Source of the DNA: Aporrectodea caliginosa
Lineage: Eukaryota > Annelida > Clitellata > Crassiclitellata > Lumbricidae
Direction: 5' to 3'
Length of the DNA: 64,000 bases
Assembly (NCBI GenBank): GCA_020284085.1
Contig: JACEVL010000159.1
Span: 434,501-498,500 of the forward strand
The notes under the pieces were generated by a model. It saw nothing but the letters and a program-made list of their open reading frames with translations. It ran no database searches and had not been told where the DNA came from. The position numbers were made by a program, and so were the translations under genes. Below, piece by piece: positions 31,518 to 45,200 of the stretch. Each line of letters starts with the position of its first letter. The stretch's first letter is position 1.

Positions 31518-34500
31518 GTACGAGACACAATTCACCCGAATAATCACTGAATTATTGAGTCATATAATCATTGATTGATTCATTCGAAATGATTGATTTA
31601 TCACTTCATTCATTGATTCATCTGTTCAGTCAGTCAATAAGTATATCAATCAGTGTATCATTCAATCAGTAACTCGGTAAATCAATCAGTGTATCGGTTT
31701 CAGTCAGATTGATTTATCAATCACTGATTCTCCAGTCAGTAAGGCCTCTAACTCGGTAAATCAATGCCAGATATAGTTAAGGCCTTCAGTCAGAATCATT
31801 GCAGTTACAGAATTGCTTATATGGCGCTAAGCTGACCGAATTTCTGGCTTCCTGGCTGGTTGACTGACTGATAGTTAATCAGTCAGTTGGTGAGTTAGTC
31901 ATTCAGCCAACCATCAGCCAGAAATTCATCAGCTTGTCATATATCATACTTTTGACTGACTGATTGACTGGATAGTTGACCGATTAATTGACTGACTGAC
32001 TGAATTAGTGCCAAACTGACTGACGATCGGTTCTTTATTGGTGCCAAATGCAGATCAGCAGCGCCTACAAATTCCGGCCTCAGGCGCCAGTAATGCGGCA
32101 AAAAAGAATAATTACATCCTATACATGAGCCTCACCGCAAGAACTGCCTCCTCTGGACATCTGCATCAATAACACCATCAGCAGACTTACATCCTGTTGC
32201 ATGCTCCAGGAGCAATAGATCTTCTGCCAAGCATGCAATGGCATGCATTTTGAGGATAAAAAGACTAAGAGCTATACTTAGAAAGCAGGTCACGCATTCT
32301 TAACATGTGCATTTGACTGCCTTAATCAGCTGCAGCAGCAACTCAGCCAAGACTGCCAACCGCAGAAGATGCAAAGCGTAGTAATATGGTGCCATACAAG
32401 GGCTAACTTTCCTTACCTAAGAATTACCCATTAAATTGGAGTAGGAATTAGTGGAGTGGCAATACTAGTGGATCAGGGTTTAGGGGGAGTAGGAATTAGT
32501 AGGCTTATGTGAAGAAGTACTTTAGTGGAGTTGGCATGAATCGAGTAGGCTATAGTGGAGTAGACATAAGTGGGAAGTGGGATTTAGTGGAGTAAGGATA
32601 AGTGGATGAGGAATGAGTGAAGTTGACATTACTGGAGTGGGATTCAGTGAAGCAGGGATTTGCGGGGCAGAATTTCGCAGAGGCAAGAGATCTAAAATTA
32701 GTGAAGAGGATGACTCGTATTTAAGGAAGATTGGCCCCCGCAGTGTGGCTCCCATAGCCCAGTGCAATACTGCACTGTACATCAGCCCAGATGTTGAAGC
32801 GAATGGCCTAGGTCCGTGGCTCAGGCAAGGGGTCCGTGGCTCAGGATGATATCCCTTGTGCACGAACGTAAACAGAGAAACCATTTCCCAGAAGTCTTCC
32901 CACGTTCTTCCGATTCTCTTGACTGCCAGGTGGCGCTTTAATGTCCGTCTCTGTGTTTGTATGTAGGCTATGTGCCAGTTTGCAAGTTCTTCTGTCTGTC
33001 TGTATTACTGTTCCTCTTTCTCTTTCGTTCTCTGTCTGTCGCTATCAGTTATCTATGCCTGTCTATCTGTCTGTCGATCCATCCATCCATCCATCCATCC
33101 ATCCATCCATCCATCCATCCATCCATCCATCCATCCATCCATCCATCCATCCATCCATCCATCCATCCATCCATCCATCCATCCATCCATCCATCCATCC
33201 ATCCATCCATCCATCCATCCATCCATCCATCCATCCATCCATCCATCCATCCATCCATCCATCCATCCATCCATCCATCCATCCATCCATCCATCCATCC
33301 ATCCATCCATCCATCCATCGCTCTCTCTCTCTCTTTGTCTATCTGTCTGTCTCTTTGTCTGTCCCATTCATTCACTTTACTGCTTTTATCAATGATTTAC
33401 TTAATTGTCTCAAAATTTACATGTTGGGTTTCTTTTTATTTGTCTCTAGAACCGTTTTTGTACCTATTGTGCTGTAGCGAATATTTTATCAGTAAACTAA
33501 AACACCCTTTCTGAGGCAACGCCCTGAATTAGAAACCCCGTTCTTACATTTTGGTCCTCATAGATGCAACACTAGATGTCCTTTCGGTTGTATCTGTTCC
33601 TATGGGTTTCTGTTTCCTTACGTTTTTTGTCTCTATCTTCTTTTTGTGTCTCTCTGTGTCTTGTATTGTTTTGTCTGTCTCTCTGTCCTTCTGTCTGTTT
33701 CTGTGTCCTTCTGCCTTTTTCAAGTGCTGTCTGTCTGTATATATATTTCTATATATATAATCACTGCCTGGCTGTCTTTCTGTTTCTTGTACGGTGAAAT
33801 TCCTGAGTTTGGAGCTTTTCCATCCGACGCCCGTTTTATCAGAAATATTTCATCGGTGCTGTTTGCGAGGCTTTGCCATTGATGCAGAAACCCTTAAAGG
33901 AGATGGAACGCAAGGAGGAGGACGAGGAGGAGATAGGGAGAAGGAGAAGGAAATGGAGGAAGGAATATAGAGGAGTACATAGAAAATGAAGAAATAGAGT
34001 AGGTGGAAATGGAGGATGAGGAGGAAATGGAAGAGGAGGAAATGAAGGAAGATAGAGATGACGAAACAGAGGACGAAATGGAAGGACGAGGAAATGGAGG
34101 TCGAGGAAATATAGAGGAGTTTGGAGAGGAGGAAGAAATGGAGGAGACGAGTTTGGAGGAAATGGAAGAGAAGAGGTGGGTGGATAGGGAGAGGAAACGG
34201 TGGAGGAGGACGAGGAAAGGGAAATGGAGAAGGATGGAGAGGAGGACGAAGCGGAAGAGGATGAAATGGAGGAGTACGAAATGGAGGAAGAGGAAACGGT
34301 GGAGGTGGAAGAGGAGGAGGAAAGGGAAATGGGAAGGATGGAGAGGAGGACGAAGCGGAAGAGGATGAAATGGAGGAGTACGAAATAGAGGAAGAGGAAA
34401 CGGTGGAGGAGGAAGAGGAGGGAAAGGGAAATGGAGGAGTTAAAATGAAGTGAGGGAGGAGAAAGAGGAAATGGAGGAGGATGGAGAGGAGTAGGAGGAG

Positions 34501-36219
34501 AAAAGGAAAGAGGAACAGGAAAAGCAAAATGCACTAAACTGATTTGAACGTGTTCAGTAAGGTTAAGGTAAGTTGAGGTAAGGTAGGGCAAGGTACGGTA
34601 ACTTAAGGTATACAGGACGAAGCCTTGACGTTATCTTGACATTACAATAAAAGGTAATCTTCTCTACTACAGAAGATATCCATGCTAAAATTTCATTTGT
34701 TCTCTAAGGCTTAACCCGCAAGTTGCTAGTTGTTTTATGAGACACCCTTTTAACGGCATGGCCATGTTACGGCGCCATATAAATTGTCGTAATCATTCAT
34801 TCATTCATTCATTAACAGTGGATCACTACTTGTCAGCTGACTTATCCATGTGTGTCTGTTGTTGTTTCCAGGGACAGTTACTCACTATATGCTTCCGATG
34901 GATCGTTTATCCGGTACGACGCTGGTCAATCCGTCTGGACTGGATGCCATGGCCTTCGGATCACCACCGTTCACGCGAGGTATCCAAGGCAACGCCATAG
35001 AAACCAACGGAAGGGACAAATACATCCGCGTTTCCGGTCCAGGGCACAGATTCGAATGCTTCGGTGATCTAGACAAATGTCCGAACGGTAGGTGGCGTTC
35101 GTTTATTATTTAAATCCTTTCAGTGTACTTGTAAACGTAATCTCGAAATTTATAAAGTACTTCGTAAAAGCTAATCGCAGGGCACCAGCTTATTCACGAG
35201 CGTTGCACGTACTGTGTGGAAATAGTTTTAAGCCGATCTGATGTTACACAGGCAACCCTACGAAGCGGGTCTTCGGTACCTTCTCTGTCTCATTAGGCCG
35301 TATCGGCGTATGCCTCTGGTATTCAGGAAGTACTCTAGTGCATTGCGTGTTTCTTGCGTCTAATGATGTTACATACTCACTTCTGCTTTTCTCTAATCAA
35401 TCAGATTTCAACCTGCCTTCTCCAGTAGATGATGTTTGATATCAATTTTCACTTGGTATATTTCGCTTGATGTATTTGTCATTGTGGTTAAGGCGCTATA
35501 AAAGTCATTCGATTAGATTAGACAGTAATGTCTATAGAAACGACCCTAACGTAGACATAAGGCTCAGGTCACGAGTCAGATTTCTGATAGCCTAGGCTAT
35601 ATAATTCCATTGTTTCGAATAATTTAGAATTTTTTATAAGTGTCTTGAACTCTACATGTAAGCGCCTTTCGCCGTTAATGGCATTATAATACGTGAACAA
35701 TGCTGTAACGCAAGGTAAAGTTGACAACGATCCTAGAAGTTGTAAACTGCCGCTAAACACTAAATGCAATACCCACTTTAGACAAGTTTAAAACGTTTTA
35801 GACAGCGTTATAATATTTCGCAGGTCACAATATTTCTACGACGCTCTATTAGCGAACGTCTCTGTAATCGTCTCGACGCCCCTCTGAAATTGATTAATAT
35901 CGATAAGAACGTTCACACTATTAGGCCTATATGGCAGCCTACGTGCTGTCACTTCAGTGGCAACAGTGGCCGATTGTTAAGGCGCCGGCTCGTTACAAAG
36001 GGTTCTGAAATTGACAGCATTTTATACCTGACTATACATCAACCATTTAGAAAACTAAACACGTGACAGATTTCGCCGGAAGCTGTCCTATTAACCGGAA
36101 ATGCGACCACCCATGCGCAATTGTCGCCGACCGTTTGTTAACTGTACATTCATATAACTGCTACTGTAGAAGTAGAAACACGACACACGTTCAATTTTGG
36201 CATTATGTATGCATTATGT

Positions 36220-36259
<40 letters not shown>

Positions 36260-39200
36260 TGTAGTCCTGTATGAATGTGTTTATGTGTTGTATGTATGTA
36301 CGCATGTATTTTCTGAGCATTTGTGTAGCGCCATCAGTACTTGTGAATACCCGATGTCTTTTTGATCCCTCGGGTTAAGACCTGAGTGGTATAAATAAAC
36401 TCCTAGAGGCTGCCTTTCAGTCTCATTATGGCTGGACTTTGTGATTTGAGACAGTGCATGGGATACATATCCTTGAGGACCGAAACAAATCAACGAGGAA
36501 ATATATCTCACTGAGGATAATCTGAATAAATGAGGGAGATAGGATTCCAAGTTCCTACTGATAGTACCCTAGTTTCATCGGATTGACCCTCTAGAACTGA
36601 CCGTAAACAAGAAACAAGATGAGTGGGTTTTGAGTGCCATCGTCCTTGTGTTTAAGAGGCTATAGAATCACGTAATCATATTCGATCAGATATGGCTAGA
36701 TTAGTCTATAGATTAGACTGAACTAGACTAGACTGGATTAAATCAACTCAAATTAGATGACAATGCGACCTTTCTCAGTCCCGTATAGCCTATATACGAC
36801 TAAGTCTTATACGTATCCAGAAATCGAACCCAATACTGCGAGTTGAGTGGTCAAGGCATTTCCGTTAGCCAGGCATACCAGTGTAATCGGTTGTGTAGGT
36901 TGTGGTATATTCAGTGCGTAGGTCGGTTTTTTTTTGCAACAGTCTGTCAATTAGATCTTTAGGCTATAGTCAATAGTAAAGTTATAGTCCGTGAAGCTTA
37001 TTGACGTTCCATAAAAGCAGCTTGTAGATTGTCTTTCAGAGATTAGGGTCTACTTTGTATACACGGACCCTGGACGCTGAATTGTGATGTGTACTTCGGC
37101 TTAACGACACTTTTTCATATCGAAGATGATTAGTGTCGGAGGCAGAAAGCAACCTCGTACTCCACGTTTATATTGCGACCGAGCCACCCGCAGTAAAGAT
37201 CCCAAATAATCTCTGATAAACCGACCGACCGGGAATCGACCCGGGCCGCCGGCGTGGTGAGCGGGCTACCAAACACTCGGCCACTCAGGACTCTCGAATT
37301 GTGATGTAGAAAGTCGCGCTATATATAGTCCAATCGTGCGTTTTACTATAGAGGAAAACATCCCAAATAATGTTAAACGAGTCCCTCCGAAGTCAAGCAC
37401 AATTACACACTTAACCACAGTTTCCCTGTTTTTATACTGTTACTATTAGCTTAACTAAACATAGGCTGTACTCTTGGACGAATGCATATATGACAAACTA
37501 CTCGCTGTTATAATATAGGATATTGCATTTTATAGGCATATGTATGCATACTTTATGCAACTGTTAGGTTGCATAGATATAAACAAATTAAATATACTAT
37601 ATTATTATGATTGTCTTTTATTATGGCTAATAGCTCGTATATAGGCCTGCATATCAAACGGCACTATTTTGTCTATATATAGGCTACGCAGAGCAGCATC
37701 TCTGTTATTGCCTAGATAATATATCATGTTGGCAAATACATGCAGTAGACATAAGCGCTGGTAAAATTACTTGTACGAATGTCTATAGGCCTATGTGTTT
37801 TAGAGCAATTACACTGTAATTACAACTGTGGCTATATGACGCATTTGATAGGTATTGGAAGGTATACCAATAGACACCGTTACTCTTGCTGTGTATCCCC
37901 CCAACCACATTGTTGGGCTTCCGGGCATATAGGCCTACTCGGTGACTGGTCCAAAGCTTTGGAATTTGCTGCTCAATTCAGTTCGTTTTGTCTGTAATTC
38001 GAGCGCTATAAAAATGTTCAGTTGTCTGTGTGGACATAGCTGTGTTTGTGTTTTGTCTCGTCTTCAACTTGTTCTTCACGTTGAAACTCATGACAGCGTT
38101 GCTCTGTAATGGTTCAGTGATTGCGTACCTCTAAAATACTACTCACATTTTCTTCTTAATACAGAGCATTGCGTGGTTGAAGTTTAGAGACAGCCACTCA
38201 ACCGAAACGCCATTACTTCTCTTGTATGTAGGAGTTATGCATTTATGTGAACATTCATGTCGGCAGTCAACTTAGCGCCTTTTAACTACAAAGGCTCGCT
38301 AGTCAGAGTCGTGTTCATATTCAGTATGAACAAAGTGTTCGTCTGTTAGCATATCATGCTCAGATACATACTGGAAAAGTCAGCGCTGGTTGGCTCTCGC
38401 ACACACGTGCCATCTATGCCAATCTGTAGTCAACTTTGACCCTTCACAAGAAAGACCTCTCTTATAACATCAACCACGCTCAAGCCTCTGTCCATCAATC
38501 TTTATGTAATAACCTAATGCGGGACGTTCCCGGTTAGTTAAAACTTAGCGACACTGTCTCATAACAAAGATTATTAGCGTCGCCCTCCTCCTTTATTCAG
38601 ACTTGGGAGTGGCACCACGGCAGTGAAGGAGTTACCTGAATCCCCTTGAATTATAGTCTCGCTGGGAGGAGTGGCAGCTTATCCGATTGCCGCCAATTTT
38701 CGTTCCGAAGGAATTTGACCTTTCGTTGGATATTAAGCCGTTTGCACGCAGAGGTTTCGTGTATTCAGGTGTATACATGTATTGCATATGAGTCTGCTCC
38801 TGCGATGCCTGCTGAGTCATCAGATTCTACGTGGAATTTACTTGCTTTTGGATGATTTTAATAACGCCTACATTTATCACTGCGTGGCCACCACCATGTT
38901 GTTGGTAGCTACTAGCAACGAACTGCCCGGGATTTCCACGTATACTCCTCCTATGAACCTTCAGACTTGGACAATCAAGATTCCAGCACAGATTACCTCT
39001 GGCTAAGAATATCGTGCCAGAAGACTTTATATTTCGGGCACTGTATCCATCAACGTATATCGACTGATACGTCGATGACTGTATCCCTTCGATTATGTCA
39101 CTTTCACAGAGTCAGTAGGTTATTGACGAACTCGCCATTCATGCAGCAGTTTTCTATTGTGAGCTGAGAGTCAGAAGCGTTTGTATATAGCCTACTTTTC

Positions 39201-42200
39201 CTGATGCAGTGATAGTAACTCTTACAGTTTACAACAACTGTCTATTAGTAAAATGTGATTGTTTGTCTTGCTTTAATAAAGTTGCTTATTTACTTACATA
39301 CAAATCGCAAGCTGAGCGGCTCTGGCATTTCGTGTGAAAATGCAAGCACACGTAGCAATTACCCATCGTTCAGAGAATGACCCCACCACGCATTGACGCC
39401 GGCACCAAATAACCCCACCACCGATGAATAACCCAACCCTCTGAGGCCATTTGGCAAGGACCTCTGTATAATATTATAGCTAATGCATTTGGCCAGTCAT
39501 CTTCAATTGTAGACGTCGAAACACGGCGCTCGAAGCGGCCGTTTGCTCTTCCCAGGGTGCCCTGCATGGGCGAAATGAGTCGTGGACCGCTAAATGGAGG
39601 GTGGGCGGATGGATTGATAGATTGCTTGACCTCCTCTGACCTCTTGTCTTAGTCATCACTGTTGCTCTGGGTCGGGGATGCCTGGGTCCGTGCCTGGACA
39701 TTCGCAATAACTTCAGGTCCTGCTGCAGCTTAACCTACAGATCCACAAAGGTTCATTTGAGTCCATGTGCCCTCAAAACATTAAAGATTCCTGCCGTGAA
39801 TAGAGTTATTTTTCGTTTTGTTTTAAACGCGATGTGAATACAAGATCAACGGACGAAAGCAACAGAAACCAAATGAATCAGCTTAAGTTTAATTTAAAAA
39901 TAAAATTTATTATCGTACCTTATGTTCATGGAATATCTATCGGTCGAGAATAATGAGAAAAAATTTAGGGAGGAAAGAGTAAAGTGTAGGCCTAAAGTCA
40001 AGATTGAGGTTGACGATATTGAAGTGCTGAGGAAAAGTGATGTGTTAAGAAGAGTCAACCGTTCACATGAGACTGAACTGTTGAGTCATCTGTTTCAATT
40101 TGTTTACCTGTCGTTGCCCGACTTTGATCTAACTGATTTCGATGGTTGACCACGGTCCACGGTGTCACTTGAAGGACAGAAGAACATTATACACTTAAGA
40201 TATACTGAGAGGCAGCCCTAGCTATGAAGTGTTGGCGACTTTGTTTCTTAGTATCGCCACATTGAGGGCGGCCCTCCGCGGGTGGCTAGTCCTCTCCCTC
40301 GCCGTTTGATCCCACCGACAGTGTGCGGTCAATGTACTCATTATAGCTGAGTTCGATAGGGGGCGCAGATGGAGCAGAAATCTCGGAAGCCAATTGATGT
40401 CCTGTTGGGGATTTGAACTCTCTACCTTTCTGTTGACAGTCCAGCACGCTGATCACCATACAGTCGCACACCCCACTTGAAGCGATCATCAATTCATACC
40501 TTGTGCATTTTGATAACGATGCTAACAGAGTTCTATGGTAAATTTGCAAAGCCAAGGGAAAACCGAGACAAAATGCATTGAACGAGTTAAGTGTACGCAA
40601 GCCTAATAAAACGCGGTGAAATGGACTTTGATCGTCTGAAAATCCGTACGAATCAGTTGACGCGCTGTAGTAGTGAGGGCCTGAAGGGCTTATATGGGGC
40701 CTTACGTTTACGCTGGTGGGCTTTAAAGCAAAGACAACCCTGCAACGCCTTCAGGGTTACTTAGCGCCGAACATCTGTGTCAGGGCGTCATAATCAACCA
40801 CTTGCGGATACAGTTGAAGATTCAGTACGACACCTGCCTGACAAGAGCCCCACTTGAGAGTTGAGACACCTATCAAGTGCTCGTAAATTATATGCTCACA
40901 CGGACAGTCCACAGACTAATAAAGAATTCGTGATATGCGATACGATGCAGTAAAATTTATTAATATTAAATTTTTATGAAACGCGATTAATTATTTAGGT
41001 TCCAATTAGATATTTCTGTACTGTAGAGTAGCCTCGATATCTTATAAAAATATTCTTTATAACGTTAATATTGATATTATTATTACTTTAATATTTAGAA
41101 CCGCTTTTGTTCTTATGTTATTCGCCTGGTGGCGCCAATGTTCATCGTCACATAATCCAGCAGGACCACTCACTCGCGCGTCTAAGAGGCTACTGTTACA
41201 TAGATGTTTGGTTTCTGTATAGGTTACACTCTATCGTTCTGGGCCAACTTCACAGTTCCCGTCGGGGACGGTGACTTCGTCTACCTGTCGAATGGCGGAC
41301 ACAGTTCCAGGAGCCATGGAGTGGCGATGACGTACGGCAGCAGCGGCAAACTCGAATTCGTCTTCAAGAAACCGAACGGCGATGAGTGGCGCTGCTCAGC
41401 CAGCGACGTCCTTCCTGGGCGGTGGCACCACATCGCCGCCTCGTGGTCCGCGAGGAACGGACTGTCCCTGTACATCAACGGGAACCTCGTCAGTACCACC
41501 TCTGTTTCGTCGAAGGGCCAGGCAGTTGCGGTCAACGCCACGGGAGGAGGAGCCAATGACTTTGTGATTGGAAAGTCAAACGAAGTGACGTCAGTTGCGA
41601 GTGGAAGACGATCGATGATCGTCGATGAATTCAACTTCTGGTCGATGTACAAGAACATCACGGACATCAGAGAAAACGGTCAGTGGAACGATTCAGTCGT
41701 AACCTCCTCGAGTTTCTATCATAAGGGAAGGGAGAAAGGGATAAGAGCGAGAAAGGGAAATACAAAGGAGGGGTGCAGGAGGAGAGGAAGAGATGGAAGG
41801 AAGGAGAAGAAAGAGAGGAGAGCATTCTATTAAAGGGCAAGCAAGCACATAGAGAACGATATGGTGTGGGATTTGGAGAGAAAGACCCATAAAGAGCAGG
41901 GTGAATTGTATGGAAAAATCGTCTTGAACGATAGATAGTCTGAACCATGCAGAGGAGGGTAAACATATATAGGCAGGACGAAATGTTTGAGGATAATGCA
42001 TTTCCAAATTGGGGAAGACCTATTATCAGAAGCGAGTTCCGTTGAGTAAATGTGCTTTGACTGCTTTCACTGGAAAATAGTAAGAGTTCAGTGGGGAAAA
42101 GTTCCCCCTTTCTCCTCCAGTCACACTCTGGTCAAGTGGAGGGGATGCAGCCAGAGGTTTCAACATCCGCCGAATGGTTTCGAATCGACCTTGTTTTTGT

Positions 42201-45200
42201 TTCGGTCCTTCACTGGATCTGGTTTCACGTCATCAGACAACCAGAGAGTCATTAATCTGAAGGACTAGACTTTGGATCCTTCTGAAGTCTGAGACTCCGA
42301 AGTCGTACGTTCATTGGGTATTAATTAAAGGGCACAGCGGTTGAGTGGGTGATCGGGTGGGGCAGTCGAATAGATGGGTTGGAGGTAGAGTAGGGGTTTC
42401 AGGCTGTTTTACTCAAGAGTTCTCGTATCCAGTGACGAATTATGAATCAAGTGTTGTTCATGTCTAGTGACAGCAGAAACTAGTGCAGATGAAAACAATA
42501 TGCGATTGTATGAGTCTTTTAAAAAATCCATATGCTGTGGCCTACAGCAAGGCAATTATCTACTTCTGACTTGGCTCCGTTTGGCTGTTGAAGAAACAGA
42601 ATGAACTACCAAATAGCAGAGTCCATTGCCTCTGCACCAGCTTACATATGAGTGATTTGTTCTACTTCAAGCGCGGGATATTTACATTTAAGGCAGGAGA
42701 AAAAAAATGGAGACAGAAGGAGACAGGGAGATAGAAGTGGATATACCATATATATTAGGCATCTTATAGGAGTCGAGTCAATTCAGTTGTTAGTAAGGGA
42801 CGTTCCATTATCTCATCACCTGTTTATAATAGAATCAATGACGATTTGCTCCTCTTTAAGCGCGTGGTTTCACAGTTCAGACAGGAGAAAATGCAAGCAA
42901 GAGAGAGAGCGAGATAGGGGAAATGAACTAACGAAAGAATGGACGAACGAATGGATGGATGGATGGAACAATAAACCAAGTAATCAATTAATAGCAATGA
43001 ATGCATTTGCCAACGTTTTAAATGAAATTTCTAACCATATAAAACGTTATTACTTTACTTTACAATATTTACATGTTTCCGTTTAGGTCCATTTTACCGC
43101 TACTACTTGCCATTGAACTCGCGCAGCGACGTCGATATTGGTGGCAAGAAATTCTCCGCTCAAGGCAATCCGACAGTGGTTAGTGGCAAGATGGGCAACG
43201 CTCTTCAGTTCGACGGACAGCGAGACTACATAAGCGGAGGCAATTTTGGCGACTCTTGCCTGGGCGATCTGGCGATCTGTCAGTATGGATTGACGGCAGG
43301 AATGTGGATTAAGTTCAACGACCTCAGGGAAAATACCCACCTGTTCAGTACTGGAAAGAACGGGATCGAACTGTACTACAAAGACGGAAGACTTACGGCT
43401 GAGGTCCAGCAAGGATCGAAGAACTGGAAGGCTTCGTGGACGAAGCCTGACACTGGCAGATGGTACTTTCTGGAGTTGACGTGGAACCAGGATGATGGGC
43501 TGGAAATGCTTGCTGATCTGGAGTCGGTTGCCAAGGCGACTAATTATCAGAGGAAGGATGTGGACGCAGCGGGTGGCACGAGCAACCTGTTCATCGGACG
43601 CGCCAATGCTGAGAGGGAGAGATATGCAGCGGTCACCATCGATGACCTTGAACTGTGGTACGGAGACAGAGCGAGACTCATCTACTTCGACTTCATCCAG
43701 AGAGGTACAGTCGTCGTTCGAACGCCATGTACTCACTGTATTTTGACATGAAGTAATTTGACGTAACAGATTGCAATGCAATGCGACGTAAACGTATTTA
43801 TAATTATATAGCGCTTAGACATAAATTTTTTTGTAAATGCAATGGCCATGCTGTTGATGCAGATTTTTTTATTAAAGGAGTAGTTAACAACATAGAGAAC
43901 ATGGCGCTTTGTCCAGCTAGTGGTGACTTTGTAACTGTTGGTGCATCATTGGTCTGCGGATAAACTTGTCATCCTTATAAACTCTAACGTCATCTAGCCA
44001 GCCGAGAGACGCACTAGGCTATATCAATATTAGTTACATTATATATGGCATTGGTATACAGGGTAGTCTATCAGGTAGCAAGCTGATTCTGTGATCCAGA
44101 AATTCCAGTGTCCAGTCTGCTAGTGTAACAACCCTGGACAAGTTGGTTTTGCAAATTAGTTTCGTGCCTCAGATCTAAAAAAAGATTTTCTGACCTTGCA
44201 ATAAGTGCAAGGTATAATAATAGATTGAATGACATTACAATACATGGAACTGCTTTAATTTGCTTTTAAAGGAAAACCTCCGAAGGAAAACTTTGGAATG
44301 GACGCAATCGTTAGCGGTCGAGTGAGTCATCCGAGGATTCGAATCGACACTTTTGGAGTGCCACGGATCGGTCCCGGTCGAATAGGAGGAGCTCTGAATC
44401 TGGACGGCTCTAACGAGTTTGCTTCTCTGGGCAAGCAACAGGAGGTCTGTCTCGGCAACCTCGATCTCTGCCGCCACGGCTTTCTGCTGTCCGCCTGGCT
44501 CCGACCTGGTCAGCTCAAGGACGGCATGGACCTCATGTCCTCCGGGTCGAACGGGCTCCGCATGTGGTACGAAGGTGGAAAGCTGAAGGTCTCCGCTCGA
44601 ACATCGACGAAGGAATGGAACCTGGACACGGACCGCGTGAGGTCGGACCAGTGGCAGTTCATCGAGGTCGCCTGGCATCCAGACGACGGACTGAGGTTCT
44701 ACGTTAACGAGAATCAGGTGGCACAGTCGACGAGCTCTACCGTGAGAGCGGATTCAGGTGGATCGAACCCAGATCGTGAGCAGTTCTACTTTGGAAGAGG
44801 AGATGGATCGAGATCGAACGCTCGTTATGGAAACTTCAGCATCGACGATGTCGAATACTGGTCCAGCAACCGCGATTATCTGATCGCCTTCGACTACATC
44901 CAAAGAGGTAGAATTTCTACCAGCTGATCTTCTATACTTGACCTCAAATGGTCATTGTTTAATTATTTTAATCAATTGCTTCATGGCTACCAACCAGTTG
45001 TTCGACGAGTAGGGAATATACATATACCAAGAGACCGAGAGACGAACAAGAAAGACAAGCAGACGGACATAAGGACAGACATGCATAAAGACAAAGAGAC
45101 ACATTGGCAGACAGAAAGACAGACTTACAAACAGAAATATAGGAAATGCGATAGACAGACCGACGGACAATTCAGCAACAGACAGCAGGCAGAAAACGTT

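Larger units (their letters stand above)
31518..34871 (+). other. Intron 1 with degenerate repeats
   Basis: Phase-1 intron. 31540-32030 is a degenerate field of CAGTCAGT/GATTGATT words. 32440-32660 holds degenerate units of about 20 bp (AGTGGAGTAGGAATTAGTGG). 33077-33319 is an (ATCC)n microsatellite of about 60 units. 33890-34510 is a purine tract. 34555-34615 is an array of GGTAAGG-like, donor-like words. No exon is recognised inside. Confidence 0.8.
35088..41222 (+). other. Intron 2, about 6.1 kb, with two SINE copies and LINE tails
   Basis: No exon is recognised. 35375-35530 looks like a LINE 3' tail ending GGCGCTATAAAAGTCATT and GATTAGATTAG. 36222-36260 is (GT)n. A SINE with target-site duplication lies at 37091-37295. 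37925-38010 is another LINE-like tail (TTTGGAATTTGCTGC, GAGCGCTATAAAAATG). A family A SINE lies at 40211-40480. The open frame at 39922-40149 has no recognisable domain. Confidence 0.7.

Noticed and set aside
32941..33514. ORFs of up to 185 aa with His-Pro-Ser-Ile or Met-Asp-Gly-Trp repeats
   Set aside because: They are products of the (ATCC)n tract.
33839..34591. 250-aa Ser/Pro/Phe/Leu-rich ORF on the minus strand
   Set aside because: It is the complement of a polypurine tract in intron 1. Low-complexity composition explains the open frame.
37200..37295. A functional tRNA gene
   Set aside because: The A and B boxes are tRNA-like, but the cloverleaf is not completed, the element is longer than a tRNA, and it has a target-site duplication. 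It is a SINE.
39922..40149. 75-aa ORF in intron 2 as an extra exon
   Set aside because: It has no acceptor/donor pair in a compatible phase and no domain. Exons 2 and 3 already join into one complete LamG repeat.
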